Shown piece by piece: positions 18,904 to 27,700 of a stretch of 64,000 nt of DNA. Both the position numbers and the translations under genes were made by a program. The stretch lies in the NCBI RefSeq assembly GCF_015831345.1, contig NZ_JADWYS010000001.1:3624618-3688617 (forward strand), in the 5' to 3' direction. The first letter of the stretch is position 1. The number at the start of each line of letters is the position of its first letter. The notes under the pieces were generated by a model. The model was not told the origin of the DNA, searched no databases, and saw nothing but the letters and a program-made list of their open reading frames with translations. The DNA is from Caenimonas aquaedulcis (GTDB lineage: Bacteria; Pseudomonadota; Gammaproteobacteria; Burkholderiales; Burkholderiaceae_C).

Positions 18904-19515
18904 CTAGCGATCTTCCATGGTGGATTCGGGACGCTCAAGCACCGTGTAGCCGCGCTTCAGGTGGATGCGCATCACCCAGATGGAGCGCGCGAACATCGCC
19001 GCGAAGCCGAGCATGCAGATGCCGTACACGATGTTCATCGGCAGGTCGACGATGGTCATGCGCGCGTTGCCCAGCTTGAGCATCATCTGGATCGTGAGCC
19101 CGACGGCCGCGCCGAAGAAGAGCACGCGCAACAGGTCCACCGCACGCGCCATCCAGAACGAGAAGCGTTTGGGCAGGTGGCGATAGAAGAAGTCCACCTG
19201 GATATGGTTGTTCTTGGCGACGCCGATGGCCGCGCCGGTAAAGACGGTCGCGATGAGGAAGTAGCGCGCGATCTCTTCCGTCCAGGAGGCGGAGTCGTTC
19301 AGCACGTAGCGCGTGACGAACTGGTAGAAGACCGTGAGGCCCAGCAGCCAGAAAAAGCCCAGCGCGACCCAGGCTTCCGGCGTGGTGCCGGAGAGGTCCA
19401 CCGCTTCGTCCTGCGCGTGGAACTCCCCGTCCTCCCCCATGACCTGCGGCATCTCATCGATCATGGATCGTTCGGGACTGGCCGCCGTCGCGGCCTCCGG
19501 GCGGACCGCGCTCAT
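18904..19515 (-). CDS. dctQ: TRAP transporter small permease (DctQ)
   Basis: 203 residues. An N-terminal hydrophilic extension of about 45 residues precedes four membrane segments. 'FVTRYVLNDSASWTEEIARYFLI' and 'VKNNHIQVDFF'-like stretches ('AKNNHIQVDFFYRHLP') are DctQ signatures. It partners DctM and docks the binding protein. The start ATG shares one base with the dctP stop (TGATG); a GTG one codon upstream is also in frame. Second transporter gene in the operon order dctP-dctQ-dctM. Confidence 0.9.
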   Translation of the reverse strand: MSAVRPEAATAASPERSMIDEMPQVMGEDGEFHAQDEAVDLSGTTPEAWVALGFFWLLGLTVFYQFVTRYVLNDSASWTEEIARYFLIATVFTGAAIGVAKNNHIQVDFFYRHLPKRFSFWMARAVDLLRVLFFGAAVGLTIQMMLKLGNARMTIVDLPMNIVYGICMLGFAAMFARSIWVMRIHLKRGYTVLERPESTMEDR

Positions 19516-20498
19516 CACTTGATCGCGAGGATCTTGTCGTAGTCGGCCTGGCGATAGCCCTGGTCCGCCGGCTTCGTGGCCTTCAGCACCGCTTCGCGGA
19601 ACGCGGCCTTGTCCACCGTGATCACGTTGTTGCCCTTCTTCTTGAACTCGTCGACCAGGCGCGCCTCGGAGGCGATGATCTCGCGGCCGGTCTTGTCGGC
19701 GGCTTCATGCATCACGTCGGAGAAGATCTTCTTGTCGGCGTCGGACAGCTTGCCCCACAGCTGGCCGGAGACGACGGTGAGCAGCGAGTCGACGATGTGG
19801 CCGGTGAGCGAGATGTGCTTCTGCACTTCATAGAATTTCTTGGCTTCGATGGTGGGCAGCGGGTTCTCCTGCGCTTCCACCGTGCCGTTTTGCAGCGCGA
19901 GGTAGACCTCGGCGAAGGCGATCGGGGTCGGGTTGGCGCCCAGGGCCTTCGGGAAGGCGAGGTAGGCCGGCGCATCGGGCACGCGGATCTTCAGGCCCTT
20001 CATGTCTTCGGGCTTCGCGATGGGGCGGTTGGACGTCACATGGCGCGCGCCGTAGTAGTTCAGCGCGACGATGTGGTTGCCGCTCGCCTTGTCGTAGCCG
20101 GAGGCGAGATCGCGGAAGACGTCGCTCTGCGCGTACTTCAGCTGGTGCTCCGCGTCGCGGAAGATGAAGGGGAAGTAGGAGATGGCGAGCGGCTGGTAGC
20201 TGCGCGCCGCGAAGCTCGCGCCGGTGAGGATGATGTCCACGGTGCCCAGCGTCAGGCCCTGGTTGATGTCCGACTCCTTGCCGAGCGTGGAGGCGGGGAA
20301 CACCTGGACCTCGTAGCGGCCGTTGGTGCGCTTCTTGATCTCGTCGCCGGCCCACACCGACCACTTGTGGAAGGGCTCGGAGGTTTCGTAGACGTGGGCC
20401 CATTTGAGCTTGGTCTGGGCTTGCGCCAGGGTCGGCAGGGCGCCGGCCGCCGCGAGGGCGCAGGCGGCGATCAGGTGCAGGGCGGAACGCTTGTTCAT
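19515..20498 (-). CDS. dctP: TRAP transporter periplasmic substrate-binding protein (DctP)
   Basis: 327 residues. A Sec signal peptide is at 1-27 ('IAACALAAAGALPTLAQAQ'), followed by a DctP fold: 'KWAHVYETSEPFHKW', 'VFPASTLGKESD', and the carboxylate-binding Arg region 'KGLKIRVPDAPAY', then 'ALGANPTPIAFAEVYLALQNGTVEAQENPL'. The conserved Arg indicates an organic-acid ligand, consistent with a sugar acid destined for the UxaA-family dehydratase. A good ribosome site (AGGAG) lies about 9 bases upstream of the ATG. It starts 34 bp after the GntR gene. Confidence 0.92.
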   Translation of the reverse strand: MNKRSALHLIAACALAAAGALPTLAQAQTKLKWAHVYETSEPFHKWSVWAGDEIKKRTNGRYEVQVFPASTLGKESDINQGLTLGTVDIILTGASFAARSYQPLAISYFPFIFRDAEHQLKYAQSDVFRDLASGYDKASGNHIVALNYYGARHVTSNRPIAKPEDMKGLKIRVPDAPAYLAFPKALGANPTPIAFAEVYLALQNGTVEAQENPLPTIEAKKFYEVQKHISLTGHIVDSLLTVVSGQLWGKLSDADKKIFSDVMHEAADKTGREIIASEARLVDEFKKKGNNVITVDKAAFREAVLKATKPADQGYRQADYDKILAIK

Positions 20499-20532
20499 GG
20501 GGTGTCTCCTGGTGGTTGTTGCTGCTGGGCGG

Positions 20533-21255
20533 TCAAGAAGAATTGGCGCGGCGCCAGCTCGCGCTGAAACGGGAATGGGACTTGTCCATGTGCGACTGCA
20601 TCGCGGTGCGCGCCGCCTGGGGATCGTGCGCGCGGATGGCCTCCAGCACGATCTCGTGCTCGTGGATCGCCATGCGCCAGGACGGCACGCTCTCGAAATA
20701 GTCGCCCAGCCGCTCGAAGAGCGGCCCGCGCCGCGCATCCCAGAAGGTCTGCACGGTTTCCAGCAGCACGACGTTGTCGGCGGCCTGCGCGATGGCGGTG
20801 TGGAAGGCGCGGTCGCCCGCGAGTGGCGCGACGCCGCGTTCGGTGTCCTCGCGCATCGCATCGATCGCGTCGGCGATGGATTGCATGTGCTTGCGCTTGG
20901 CCTGCACGGCGGCGAGCCCCGCGATCTCGCCTTCGATCACGCGCCGCGCGCGGATCAATTCGAGCGGGCCCCACTCGGAGGCCGGAATCTTCGGCGCCTT
21001 CGCCCCGCGCGCGTTCTTGCCCGCGCGCTCCAGCACGTACACGCCGGAGCCGGTGCGCACCTCGACCCAGCCTTCCACCTCGAGCGCGATCAGCGCCTCG
21101 CGCACCGAGGGGCGGCTCACGCCCAGCTGCTTGGCCAGGTCGCGCTCCGCCGGCAGCCGGCTGCCCGGCTTGAATTCGCCGGACGTCATGAGCTTGCGCA
21201 GCTGCTCGGCGATCTGCCGGTACAGGCGTTGCGGCTCGACGGATTGCAGCGGCAT
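20533..21255 (-). CDS. GntR-family (FadR/FCD) transcriptional regulator
   Basis: 240 residues. An N-terminal winged helix ('LYRQIAEQLRKLMTSGEFKPGSRLPAERDLAKQLGVSRPSVREAL' region, residues about 11-55) precedes an FCD ligand domain with metal-type residues ('DRAFHTAIAQAADN', 'IHEHEIVLEAI', 'HMDKS'). FCD regulators usually sense an organic or sugar acid and release DNA on binding. It lies at the head of the minus-strand transporter/dehydratase operon and faces divergent SDR/FAH genes across 135 bp that contain inverted repeats, so it probably represses both directions. Confidence 0.92.
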   Translation of the reverse strand: MPLQSVEPQRLYRQIAEQLRKLMTSGEFKPGSRLPAERDLAKQLGVSRPSVREALIALEVEGWVEVRTGSGVYVLERAGKNARGAKAPKIPASEWGPLELIRARRVIEGEIAGLAAVQAKRKHMQSIADAIDAMREDTERGVAPLAGDRAFHTAIAQAADNVVLLETVQTFWDARRGPLFERLGDYFESVPSWRMAIHEHEIVLEAIRAHDPQAARTAMQSHMDKSHSRFSASWRRANSS

Positions 21256-21283
21256 AGGGGCGGCGGGAGGCTTTAAGGGTTAG

Positions 21284-21309
21284 CCACAAGTGGCCAAGTG
21301 GTCAGGCCA
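21284..21309. promoter_or_regulatory. Candidate GntR/FCD operator pair in the divergent intergenic region
   Basis: Two short inverted repeats lie close together: CCAC-AA-GTGG at 21284-21293 and TGGTC-A-GGCCA (TGG..CCA arms) at 21299-21309. TGG(N)CCA-type dyads are typical of FCD-subfamily GntR sites. They lie between the regulator start (21255) and the SDR start (21391), next to an AT-rich 'TTAATAT' that could be a -10. Assignment is by position and symmetry only. Confidence 0.4.
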
Positions 21310-21390
21310 ATTAATATCCCGTCAAAGCGGCGGCGCAGCATCGGGCAAAACCCGAACGCCGCCGCCGGCAACGCGACGCGTGGAGCACTC

Positions 21391-22125
21391 ATGAGACTCA
21401 AGGGCAAGACGGCGCTGGTCACGGCGGCCGGGCAGGGCATAGGCCGCGCGAGCGCGCTGGCCTTGGCGGCGGAGGGGGCGCAAGTCTGGGCGACGGACGT
21501 CAACCCGAAACTGCTGGACGGCTACGACGGCGTCGAAGGCGTCCACGCGGTGCAGCTCGACGTGCTGGACAAGGCGGCCATCGGCAAGGTGATCGCGTCC
21601 ATGCCCTCGCTGGACATCCTGTTCAACTGCGCCGGCTTCGTGCACAGCGGCACCGTGCTGCAGGCCACGGACGAGGAGTGGAACTTCGCGCTGAACCTGA
21701 ACGTGCGCGCGCAGTTCTGGGCGATCCAGGCGGCGCTGCCGCGCATGCTCGCCGCGGGCCGCGGCAGCATCATCAACATGGCCAGCGTGTGCAGCAGCAT
21801 CAAGGGCCTGCCCAACCGCTTCATCTACGGCATGTCGAAGGCGGCGGTGCTGGGGCTCACCAAGAGCGTCGCCGCGGACTACGTGGCCGACGGCATCCGC
21901 TGCAATGCGATCTGCCCGGGCACGGTGGACACGCCTTCGCTGGCCGACCGCATCAACGCCAACGCGGACCCGGAAGCCGCACGCAAGGCTTTCATCGCGC
22001 GCCAACCCATGGGCCGGCTCGCGCAGGCGCACGAGATCGCGCCGCTGGTGGTGTTCCTCGCCAGCGACGAGTCGGTGTTCGTCACCGGGCAGGCGTACGC
22101 GGCCGACGGGGGCATCACGATATGA
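21391..22125 (+). CDS. SDR-family dehydrogenase, DHRS6/BDH2-like
   Basis: 244 residues, classical short-chain dehydrogenase. 'VTAAGQGIGRA' is the cofactor loop (residues about 10-20), 'NCAGFVHSG' the N-A-G motif, Ser in 'INMASVCSS', and the active pair in 'YGMSK'. The pattern 'LFNCAGFVHSGTVL' plus 'CPGTVDTPSL' resembles the DHRS6/BDH2 subfamily, which includes 3-hydroxybutyrate and 2-keto-3-deoxy-sugar-acid dehydrogenases. In this locus oxidation of a 2-keto-3-deoxy acid is the more likely job. The ATG at 21391 is preferred to upstream in-frame starts because homology begins there. Confidence 0.88.
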   Translation: MRLKGKTALVTAAGQGIGRASALALAAEGAQVWATDVNPKLLDGYDGVEGVHAVQLDVLDKAAIGKVIASMPSLDILFNCAGFVHSGTVLQATDEEWNFALNLNVRAQFWAIQAALPRMLAAGRGSIINMASVCSSIKGLPNRFIYGMSKAAVLGLTKSVAADYVADGIRCNAICPGTVDTPSLADRINANADPEAARKAFIARQPMGRLAQAHEIAPLVVFLASDESVFVTGQAYAADGGITI

Positions 22126-22868
22126 ACCAGCTCGACTTCCACGGCCGCCATGCGGTCATCACCGGCGGCGCGACCGGCCTGGGTTTCGCGATTGCACAGC
22201 GCCTGGTCGCCTCCGGCGGCAGCGTCACTCTATGGGACCGCGACGACACCGGCGCAAGGAAAGCGGCTGAGTCGCTGGGCGCGAGAGCCTTCGCCGTGCA
22301 GGTCGACGTCGCGAACTTTGCTTCCGTGCAGGCCGCCGTCCAGGCCACGCGGAAAAACACTTCGCGCATCGACGCGCTGGTCAACAGCGCCGGCGTGACG
22401 GGGCCGAATACCAAGGTGTGGGACTACCCCGTCGACGGCTGGCGGCAGGTGATGGCCGTGAACCTCGACGGCCTGTTCTATTGCTGCCGCGAAATCGTGC
22501 CCGTCATGCGCGAGGCAGGCTACGGCCGCATCGTCAACATCGCCTCCGTCGCGGGCAAGGACGGCAACCCGAACGCGAGCGCGTACAGCGCGAGCAAGGC
22601 GGCGGTGATGGCGCTCACCAAGTCGCTCGGCAAAGAACTCGCCGACACGAACATCCGCGTCAACTGCGTGACGCCCGCCGCGGTGAAGACCGCGATCTTC
22701 GACCAGATGAGCGCGGAGCACATCCAGTTCATGCTCTCGAAGATCCCCATGGGCCGCTTCGGCACGCCCGAGGAAGTCGCGGCGCTGGTCGGCTGGCTGT
22801 GCACGGAAGACTGCTCGTTTTCCACCGGCGCGGTGTTCGACCTCTCGGGCGGGCGGGCGACCTACTGA
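22122..22868 (+). CDS. SDR-family NAD(P)-dependent oxidoreductase
   Basis: 248 residues, classical SDR. The N-terminal 'ITGGATGLGFA' loop, 'NSAGVTGPN', Ser in 'NIASVAG', and the catalytic 'YSASK' are all intact. It starts within the stop of the preceding SDR (ATGA overlap), so the two are translationally coupled. With an FAH-family hydrolase next, it could oxidise a sugar, sugar acid or keto-deoxy acid to the diketo acid that FAH hydrolases cleave, as in bacterial L-fucose/L-rhamnose type pathways. Exact substrate unknown. Confidence 0.88.
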   Translation: MNQLDFHGRHAVITGGATGLGFAIAQRLVASGGSVTLWDRDDTGARKAAESLGARAFAVQVDVANFASVQAAVQATRKNTSRIDALVNSAGVTGPNTKVWDYPVDGWRQVMAVNLDGLFYCCREIVPVMREAGYGRIVNIASVAGKDGNPNASAYSASKAAVMALTKSLGKELADTNIRVNCVTPAAVKTAIFDQMSAEHIQFMLSKIPMGRFGTPEEVAALVGWLCTEDCSFSTGAVFDLSGGRATY

Positions 22869-22902
22869 ACCGATTTCAATTGCAGCAAGAAAGGACAAGA
22901 AC

Positions 22903-23751
22903 ATGAAACTCGTGCGCTACGGCAACCCCGGCAAGGAGAAGCCGGGCCTCATCGACGGCGACGGACGCCTGCGGGACCTCTCCGGCGTCGTGCCCGACAT
23001 CGGCCCGGCGCAGCTGGGCGGCGTGGGCATGGCGCGCATCCGCAAGGCCAACACGTCGAAGCTGCCGCTGGTGCGCGGCACGCCGCGCTTCGGCTGCCCG
23101 GTGAACGGCGTCGGCAAGTTCATCGCGATCGGCCTGAACTATGCGGACCACGCCGCGGAATCGGGCGTGCCAATTCCGAAGGAGCCGGTGGTCTTCATGA
23201 AGGCGACGAGCTGCATCCAGGGCCCGAACGATCCGGTGATGCTGCCGCGTGGCTCGACCAAGACGGACTGGGAAGTGGAACTCGGCATCGTGATCGGCTC
23301 GCGCGCGCGCTATGTGGCGAAGAAGGATGCGATGTCGGTCGTCGCCGGCTACTGCACGATCAACGACGTGAGCGAGCGCGAATACCAGCTCGAGCGCGGC
23401 CCGCAATGGGACAAGGGCAAGGGCTGCGACACCTTCGGCCCGATCGGCCCGTGGCTCGTGACCCCCGACGAGATCGAGAACGTGCAGCGCCTGGACATGT
23501 GGCTGGACGTGAACGGCAAGCGCATGCAGACGGGCAACACGCGCACGATGATCTTCGATTGCGCCAAGCTCGTGAGCTACGTGAGCCACTTCATGACGCT
23601 GCTGCCCGGCGACGTCATCACCACCGGCACGCCGCCCGGCGTGGGCCTGGGCATGAAGCCTCCGACCTACCTGAAGAAGGGCGACGTGATGACGCTGGGC
23701 ATCCAGGGCCTGGGCGAGCAGCGCCAGCAGGTGGTCGGCTTCAAGGCGTAG
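22903..23751 (+). CDS. Fumarylacetoacetate-hydrolase-family protein (diketo-deoxy sugar-acid hydrolase-like)
   Basis: 282 residues. An N-terminal short domain precedes the FAH fold: 'IAIGLNYADHAAE' (His catalytic), the metal ligands of 'TDWEVELGIVIG' (Glu-x-Glu), 'GYCTINDVSEREYQ', 'KGCDTFGPIGPW' and 'TTGTPPGVGLG'. The family includes 2,4-diketo-3-deoxy-L-fuconate hydrolase, ureidoglycolate lyase and acylpyruvases. Placement after two SDR genes and opposite a sugar-acid dehydratase favours the diketo-deoxy sugar-acid role. Its 3' end overlaps the convergent O-antigen-ligase-like gene by 11 bp. Confidence 0.88.
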   Translation: MKLVRYGNPGKEKPGLIDGDGRLRDLSGVVPDIGPAQLGGVGMARIRKANTSKLPLVRGTPRFGCPVNGVGKFIAIGLNYADHAAESGVPIPKEPVVFMKATSCIQGPNDPVMLPRGSTKTDWEVELGIVIGSRARYVAKKDAMSVVAGYCTINDVSEREYQLERGPQWDKGKGCDTFGPIGPWLVTPDEIENVQRLDMWLDVNGKRMQTGNTRTMIFDCAKLVSYVSHFMTLLPGDVITTGTPPGVGLGMKPPTYLKKGDVMTLGIQGLGEQRQQVVGFKA

Positions 23752-24976
23752 CGGGCCGCCCCGGCGCCGGCTTCGGCGCGAGCGCCATGCACAGCGCGGT
23801 CACCAGCACCAGCGCGACCGCTTTTTCGTAGTGCTGGAACCCGAGATCGGTGACCATGCTCGGGAACAGCACCACCAGCGCGCAAGCGGGCCACACCTCG
23901 CCGTGCGCGACGAAGCGTTTCCACACGAGGCGCACCAGCGCCGCGAGGTAGGCGACGTAGGCGAGCAAGCCCGGCAGGCCCCAGCTGTAGAGGATCTGCG
24001 AGATGTCGTTATGGCTGTGCTGCAGCGGGATCATGCCGGGCACCATCATGCGGATGTCCGGGTCGAGGTAATAGCTGCGCCCCGTGAGGATCCACGGCCA
24101 GTGCAGCGACTCGCGCACGTACAGCTTGAAGTAGGCGACGCGCAGGTCCGCGCCGCTCTTGTTCTCCGCGAACATCTGCCAGTAGATGCCGGCGGCGAAC
24201 ACGGCGAGCAGGCCCACGGCAAACCACACGCGCACATTGCGCCGGCCGCTCGTCGCGACGATGGCCAGCAGCGCCGCGCACAGCGTCCCCGCGAAGGCGC
24301 TGCGCGACTGAACGCAGGCCGCGGGGATCAGCCAGAGCAGTGCGAGCGCGAGCATCGCGCGCCGCGACACGTGGAGATCGGCAAACACCCGCTTCTCGTA
24401 CACGGGCCCCCACGCGAGGTAGAAGAGCGGCAGGAACAGGCCCGCGAAGTAGTAGGCCTGCCACGCGAGGCCGGAGGCCTGGTAGTGCAGGGGCCCCGCG
24501 TCGCGCGGCAACAGCATCAAGGGGTGCCAGCTCAGCTTGGAGCCCGTGACCGCTTCCACCGGCATCGCGATGAAGTGCCACGCGCACAGCAGGCAGAAGA
24601 TCCCGACGACGAGCGCGAGCCAGCGGGCGTCTTTCAGGAACACCGCCAGGACCGGCAGGCACAGGAAGAGCGCGAGTTGCGGCGGCCACGGATGCGCCGG
24701 CGCCACGCCGTGATACCGGCCGATGCTCTCCGACAGGGCGATGGCGCCCGCCAGCAGCAGGGAGGTCACGAGGATCGTGCGGTTGTCGCGCCACAGCCCG
24801 CGCAAGGCCTCCCGCTCCAATCCGAAGACGATCAGCCCGCCGGTGATGATCAGGGCGAGGAACACCTTGTTGTCGGGCGCGGCGACTGTCGCGCCGTGGA
24901 AAGCCAGGAAGAGAAACGAGAGCAGCCAGAGCGGCGGCGCCGCGCGGCGAAGGAGCTGGACGAGGTTCTGTGGCAA
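23741..24976 (-). CDS. O-antigen-ligase-like (WaaL/Wzy_C) membrane protein
   Basis: About 411 residues with 10-12 hydrophobic segments and a large periplasmic loop containing 'GRSYYLDPDIRM' and 'QHSHNDISQILYSWG'. The 'HSHN' motif is a hallmark of the O-antigen ligase/polymerase superfamily. It probably joins or polymerises surface glycans in the periplasm and may serve the rhamnose-containing polysaccharide encoded 17 kb away. The first possible start is TTG at 24976 with no clear Shine-Dalgarno, so the N-terminus is uncertain. It stands alone, with sugar-acid genes on one side and a lipid operon on the other. Confidence 0.82.
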   Translation of the reverse strand: MPQNLVQLLRRAAPPLWLLSFLFLAFHGATVAAPDNKVFLALIITGGLIVFGLEREALRGLWRDNRTILVTSLLLAGAIALSESIGRYHGVAPAHPWPPQLALFLCLPVLAVFLKDARWLALVVGIFCLLCAWHFIAMPVEAVTGSKLSWHPLMLLPRDAGPLHYQASGLAWQAYYFAGLFLPLFYLAWGPVYEKRVFADLHVSRRAMLALALLWLIPAACVQSRSAFAGTLCAALLAIVATSGRRNVRVWFAVGLLAVFAAGIYWQMFAENKSGADLRVAYFKLYVRESLHWPWILTGRSYYLDPDIRMMVPGMIPLQHSHNDISQILYSWGLPGLLAYVAYLAALVRLVWKRFVAHGEVWPACALVVLFPSMVTDLGFQHYEKAVALVLVTALCMALAPKPAPGRPATP

Positions 24977-25145
24977 CGGGAAGGGGGCCCCTGAATGGGC
25001 TGGCGCATTCTACTGAGCGACGCCTGCGCGCCCTGAAACGCACGCTTTCGTGCGCGTTGCCTAGGGTTTACCCGCGCCGACGCTAGAAGCGTCGCTCTAG
25101 AGCCCCCCTGCCCGGTGACCCGTCCCGGCAAATCATGCAAAATAG

Positions 25146-25159
25146 AACGACCGTTCGTT
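25146..25159. promoter_or_regulatory. Candidate TetR operator upstream of the beta-oxidation operon
   Basis: An inverted repeat AACGA-CCGT-TCGTT, with T-rich flank on the right, ends 14 bp before the TetR-family start codon. TetR regulators of acyl-CoA metabolism commonly bind sites of this CGTTCGTTT-like composition. Its position suggests autorepression of the whole operon. No consensus -35/-10 is clear; 'GCAAAATAG' just upstream may be the -10. Confidence 0.5.
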
Positions 25160-25173
25160 TTATTTCCTGCCCC

Positions 25174-25887
25174 ATGTCCGTCACCGAATTGCCCGTGAAA
25201 TCGCCCCGCGCCCCGCGCGACGGACGTGCCTTGCAAAAAGGCCAGCAGACCAAGGCCGCGATCGTGGACGCGGCACTCGGCCTCGCGACGCAGATCGGGC
25301 TCGAAGGGCTTTCCATCGGCGCGCTCGCCGAAGTCACGCAGATGAGCAAGTCCGGGGTCTTCGCGCACTTCGGCTCGCGCGAGGAGCTGCAGATCTCCGT
25401 GATACGCGAGTACCACACGCGCTTCGAGGAAGAAGTGTTCTATCCCGCGATGCGCGAGCCGCGCGGGCTGCCGCGCCTGCGCGCCATGTTCGGCAACTGG
25501 ATGAAGCGCACCTCGATCGAGATCGACTCGGGCTGCATCTACATCAGCGGCGCCGTCGAGTTCGACGACCGCACGGGCCCCGTACGCGACGCGCTCGCGG
25601 GCTCCGTGAAGACCTGGCTCGCCGCCATGCAGCGGGCCGTCGTCGCCGCGCAGGAGGAAGGCCACCTGCGCAGCGACGTGGATCCGGGCCAGATGCTCTT
25701 CGAGATCCACGGCCTCATCCTCGCGTTGCACTACGAGGCGCGCTTCCTGAAATACCCCGGCTCCATCGCCCGCGCCAACGCGGGCTTCGACAACATCCTC
25801 AGGCAGTACGGCGCGAAGGACGCGCCGCCCGCGCGCGCGGCAGCGCCGGCCAAAGCCCCCAGATCAACCAAGACCCCCAAGGAGTAA
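25174..25887 (+). CDS. TetR-family transcriptional regulator of the beta-oxidation operon
   Basis: 237 residues from the ATG at 25174. The helix-turn-helix 'LSIGALAEVTQMSKSGVFAHFGSREELQ' is at about residues 45-75, followed by an all-helical ligand domain and an Ala/Pro/Lys-rich tail. It is the first gene of a plus-strand operon running to 35158 and ends 2 bp before the acyl-CoA dehydrogenase start, with AAGGAG serving that gene. By analogy with FadR/PsrA-type TetRs the ligand is probably an acyl-CoA; this is inference. Confidence 0.9.
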   Translation: MSVTELPVKSPRAPRDGRALQKGQQTKAAIVDAALGLATQIGLEGLSIGALAEVTQMSKSGVFAHFGSREELQISVIREYHTRFEEEVFYPAMREPRGLPRLRAMFGNWMKRTSIEIDSGCIYISGAVEFDDRTGPVRDALAGSVKTWLAAMQRAVVAAQEEGHLRSDVDPGQMLFEIHGLILALHYEARFLKYPGSIARANAGFDNILRQYGAKDAPPARAAAPAKAPRSTKTPKE

Positions 25888-25889
25888 CC

Positions 25890-27686
25890 ATGCCCACCTA
25901 CACCCCGCCCCTGCGCGACATGCAGTTCGTCATGCACGAAGTGCTGAAGATCGCCGACGAGTACAAGGCCATGCCGCGGCACGCCGACGTGGACGTGGAC
26001 ACCATCAACGCCATCCTCGAAGAGGGCGGCAAGTTCGCCAGCGAAGTCACCTTCCCGCTCAACATCGGCGGCGACGAGGAAGGCTGCAGGCTGAACCAGG
26101 AGACCCATGAAGTCACGACCCCCAAAGGCTTCAAGGAGGCGTACCACAAGTACGTTGAAGGCGGCTGGCCGGCGCTCTCGTGCGATCCCGAGTACGGCGG
26201 CCAGGGTTTGCCCATCGTGGTGAACCAGGCTTTCTACGAAATGCTCAATTCCGCGAACCAGGCGTGGACGATGTACCCGGGCCTCACGCACGGCGCGTAC
26301 GAGGCGCTGCATGCGCACGGCACGCCCGAGCAGAAGAAGACCTACCTGCCCAAGCTCACGAGCGGGGAGTGGACCGGCACCATGTGCCTGACCGAGCCGC
26401 ACTGCGGCACCGACCTCGGCATGCTGCGCACCAAGGCCGAGCCGCAGGCGGACGGCACCTACAAGATCACCGGCAACAAGATCTTCATCAGCGCGGGCGA
26501 GCACGACTTCGTCGCGAACATCGTGCACCTGGTGCTCGCGCGCCTGCCCGACGCTCCCCAGGGCAGCAAGGGCATCAGCCTGTTCATCGTTCCCAAGTTC
26601 AACGTGAACAAGGACGGCTCGCTCGGCTCGCGCAACGGCGTCTACTGCGGCGGCCTCGAGCACAAGATGGGCATCCACGGAAACGCGACGGCGCAGATCG
26701 TGCTGGACGGGGCCGTCGGCACGCTGGTGGGCGAGCCCAACAAGGGCCTGCAGGCGATGTTCGTCATGATGAATGCCGCGCGCATCGGCGTGGGCATGCA
26801 GTCGCTGGGCCTCACGGAAGTCGCGTTCCAGAATGCGCTGGCCTATGCGAAGGACCGCATCCAGATGCGTTCGCTCTCGGGCGTGAAGGCCAAGGACAAG
26901 CCGGCCGACCCGATCATCGTGCACCCCGACGTACGCAAGATGCTGCTCACCGCCAAAGCGTATGCCGAGGGCGGCCGCGCGCTGTCGATGTTCTGCTCGC
27001 TGCTGATCGACCGTGAACTGCACCACCCGGACGAGAAGGTCCGCAAGGAATCGGAGGAACTCGTCGCGCTGCTCACGCCGATCGTGAAGGCTTTCCTCAC
27101 CGACAACGGCCACATCGCGACGAACGCGTGCATGCAGGTTTTCGGCGGCCACGGCTTCATCAAGGAATGGGGCATGGAGCAGTTCGTGCGCGACAACCGC
27201 ATCAACATGATCTACGAAGGCACGAACACCGTGCAGTCGCTGGACCTCCTGGGCCGCAAGGTGCTGGGCAACAACGGCGCGACGCTGAAGAAATTCGGCA
27301 AGATGGTCGCGCAGCTGGTGGAGGAAGAGGGCGTCAACGAGAAGATGGCGGAGTTCATCAACCCGGTCGCCTACCTCGGCGAGCAGATGACGAAGTTCAC
27401 CACGGAGATCGGCTTCAAGGGCTTCCAGAACCCCGACGAAGTGGGGGCCGCCGCCGTGGACTACCTGCGCGTCGCCGGCCACCTGGTGTTCGGCTACTTC
27501 TGGGCGCGCATGGCGCAGGTCGCGCTGCGCGAAATCGCCGCCGGCAACACCGACCCGTTCTATCAGGCCAAGCTGCAGACCGCGCGCTTCTACTTCGCCA
27601 AGCTGTTCCCGGAGACCGCGACGCTGATGCGCACCGCGCGCGCGGGCAGCAAGGTGCTGATGGACACGGACCTGGCACTGGCCTGA
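25890..27686 (+). CDS. Acyl-CoA dehydrogenase, DmdC-like long form
   Basis: 598 residues, the long ACAD type with an extra C-terminal helical domain (as in 3-methylmercaptopropionyl-CoA dehydrogenase DmdC and FadE-like paralogues). FAD-binding and substrate motifs: 'MCLTEPHCGTDLG', 'ITGNKIFISAGEHD', 'GGHGFIKEWGMEQFVRDNRI', and the catalytic Glu in 'MIYEGTNTVQSLDLLGRK'. It introduces the trans-2 double bond into an acyl-CoA. First enzyme of the operon; chain specificity cannot be read. Confidence 0.93.
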   Translation: MPTYTPPLRDMQFVMHEVLKIADEYKAMPRHADVDVDTINAILEEGGKFASEVTFPLNIGGDEEGCRLNQETHEVTTPKGFKEAYHKYVEGGWPALSCDPEYGGQGLPIVVNQAFYEMLNSANQAWTMYPGLTHGAYEALHAHGTPEQKKTYLPKLTSGEWTGTMCLTEPHCGTDLGMLRTKAEPQADGTYKITGNKIFISAGEHDFVANIVHLVLARLPDAPQGSKGISLFIVPKFNVNKDGSLGSRNGVYCGGLEHKMGIHGNATAQIVLDGAVGTLVGEPNKGLQAMFVMMNAARIGVGMQSLGLTEVAFQNALAYAKDRIQMRSLSGVKAKDKPADPIIVHPDVRKMLLTAKAYAEGGRALSMFCSLLIDRELHHPDEKVRKESEELVALLTPIVKAFLTDNGHIATNACMQVFGGHGFIKEWGMEQFVRDNRINMIYEGTNTVQSLDLLGRKVLGNNGATLKKFGKMVAQLVEEEGVNEKMAEFINPVAYLGEQMTKFTTEIGFKGFQNPDEVGAAAVDYLRVAGHLVFGYFWARMAQVALREIAAGNTDPFYQAKLQTARFYFAKLFPETATLMRTARAGSKVLMDTDLALA

Positions 27687-27700
27687 ACGGAACACGAACC

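Noticed and set aside
15717..19079. A 1120-codon open frame on the plus strand opposite the Ldh/UxaA/DctM genes
   Set aside because: Its translation is His/Asp/Arg-rich low-complexity sequence typical of antisense frames in GC-rich DNA; the opposite strand encodes clear enzymes with intact motifs throughout.
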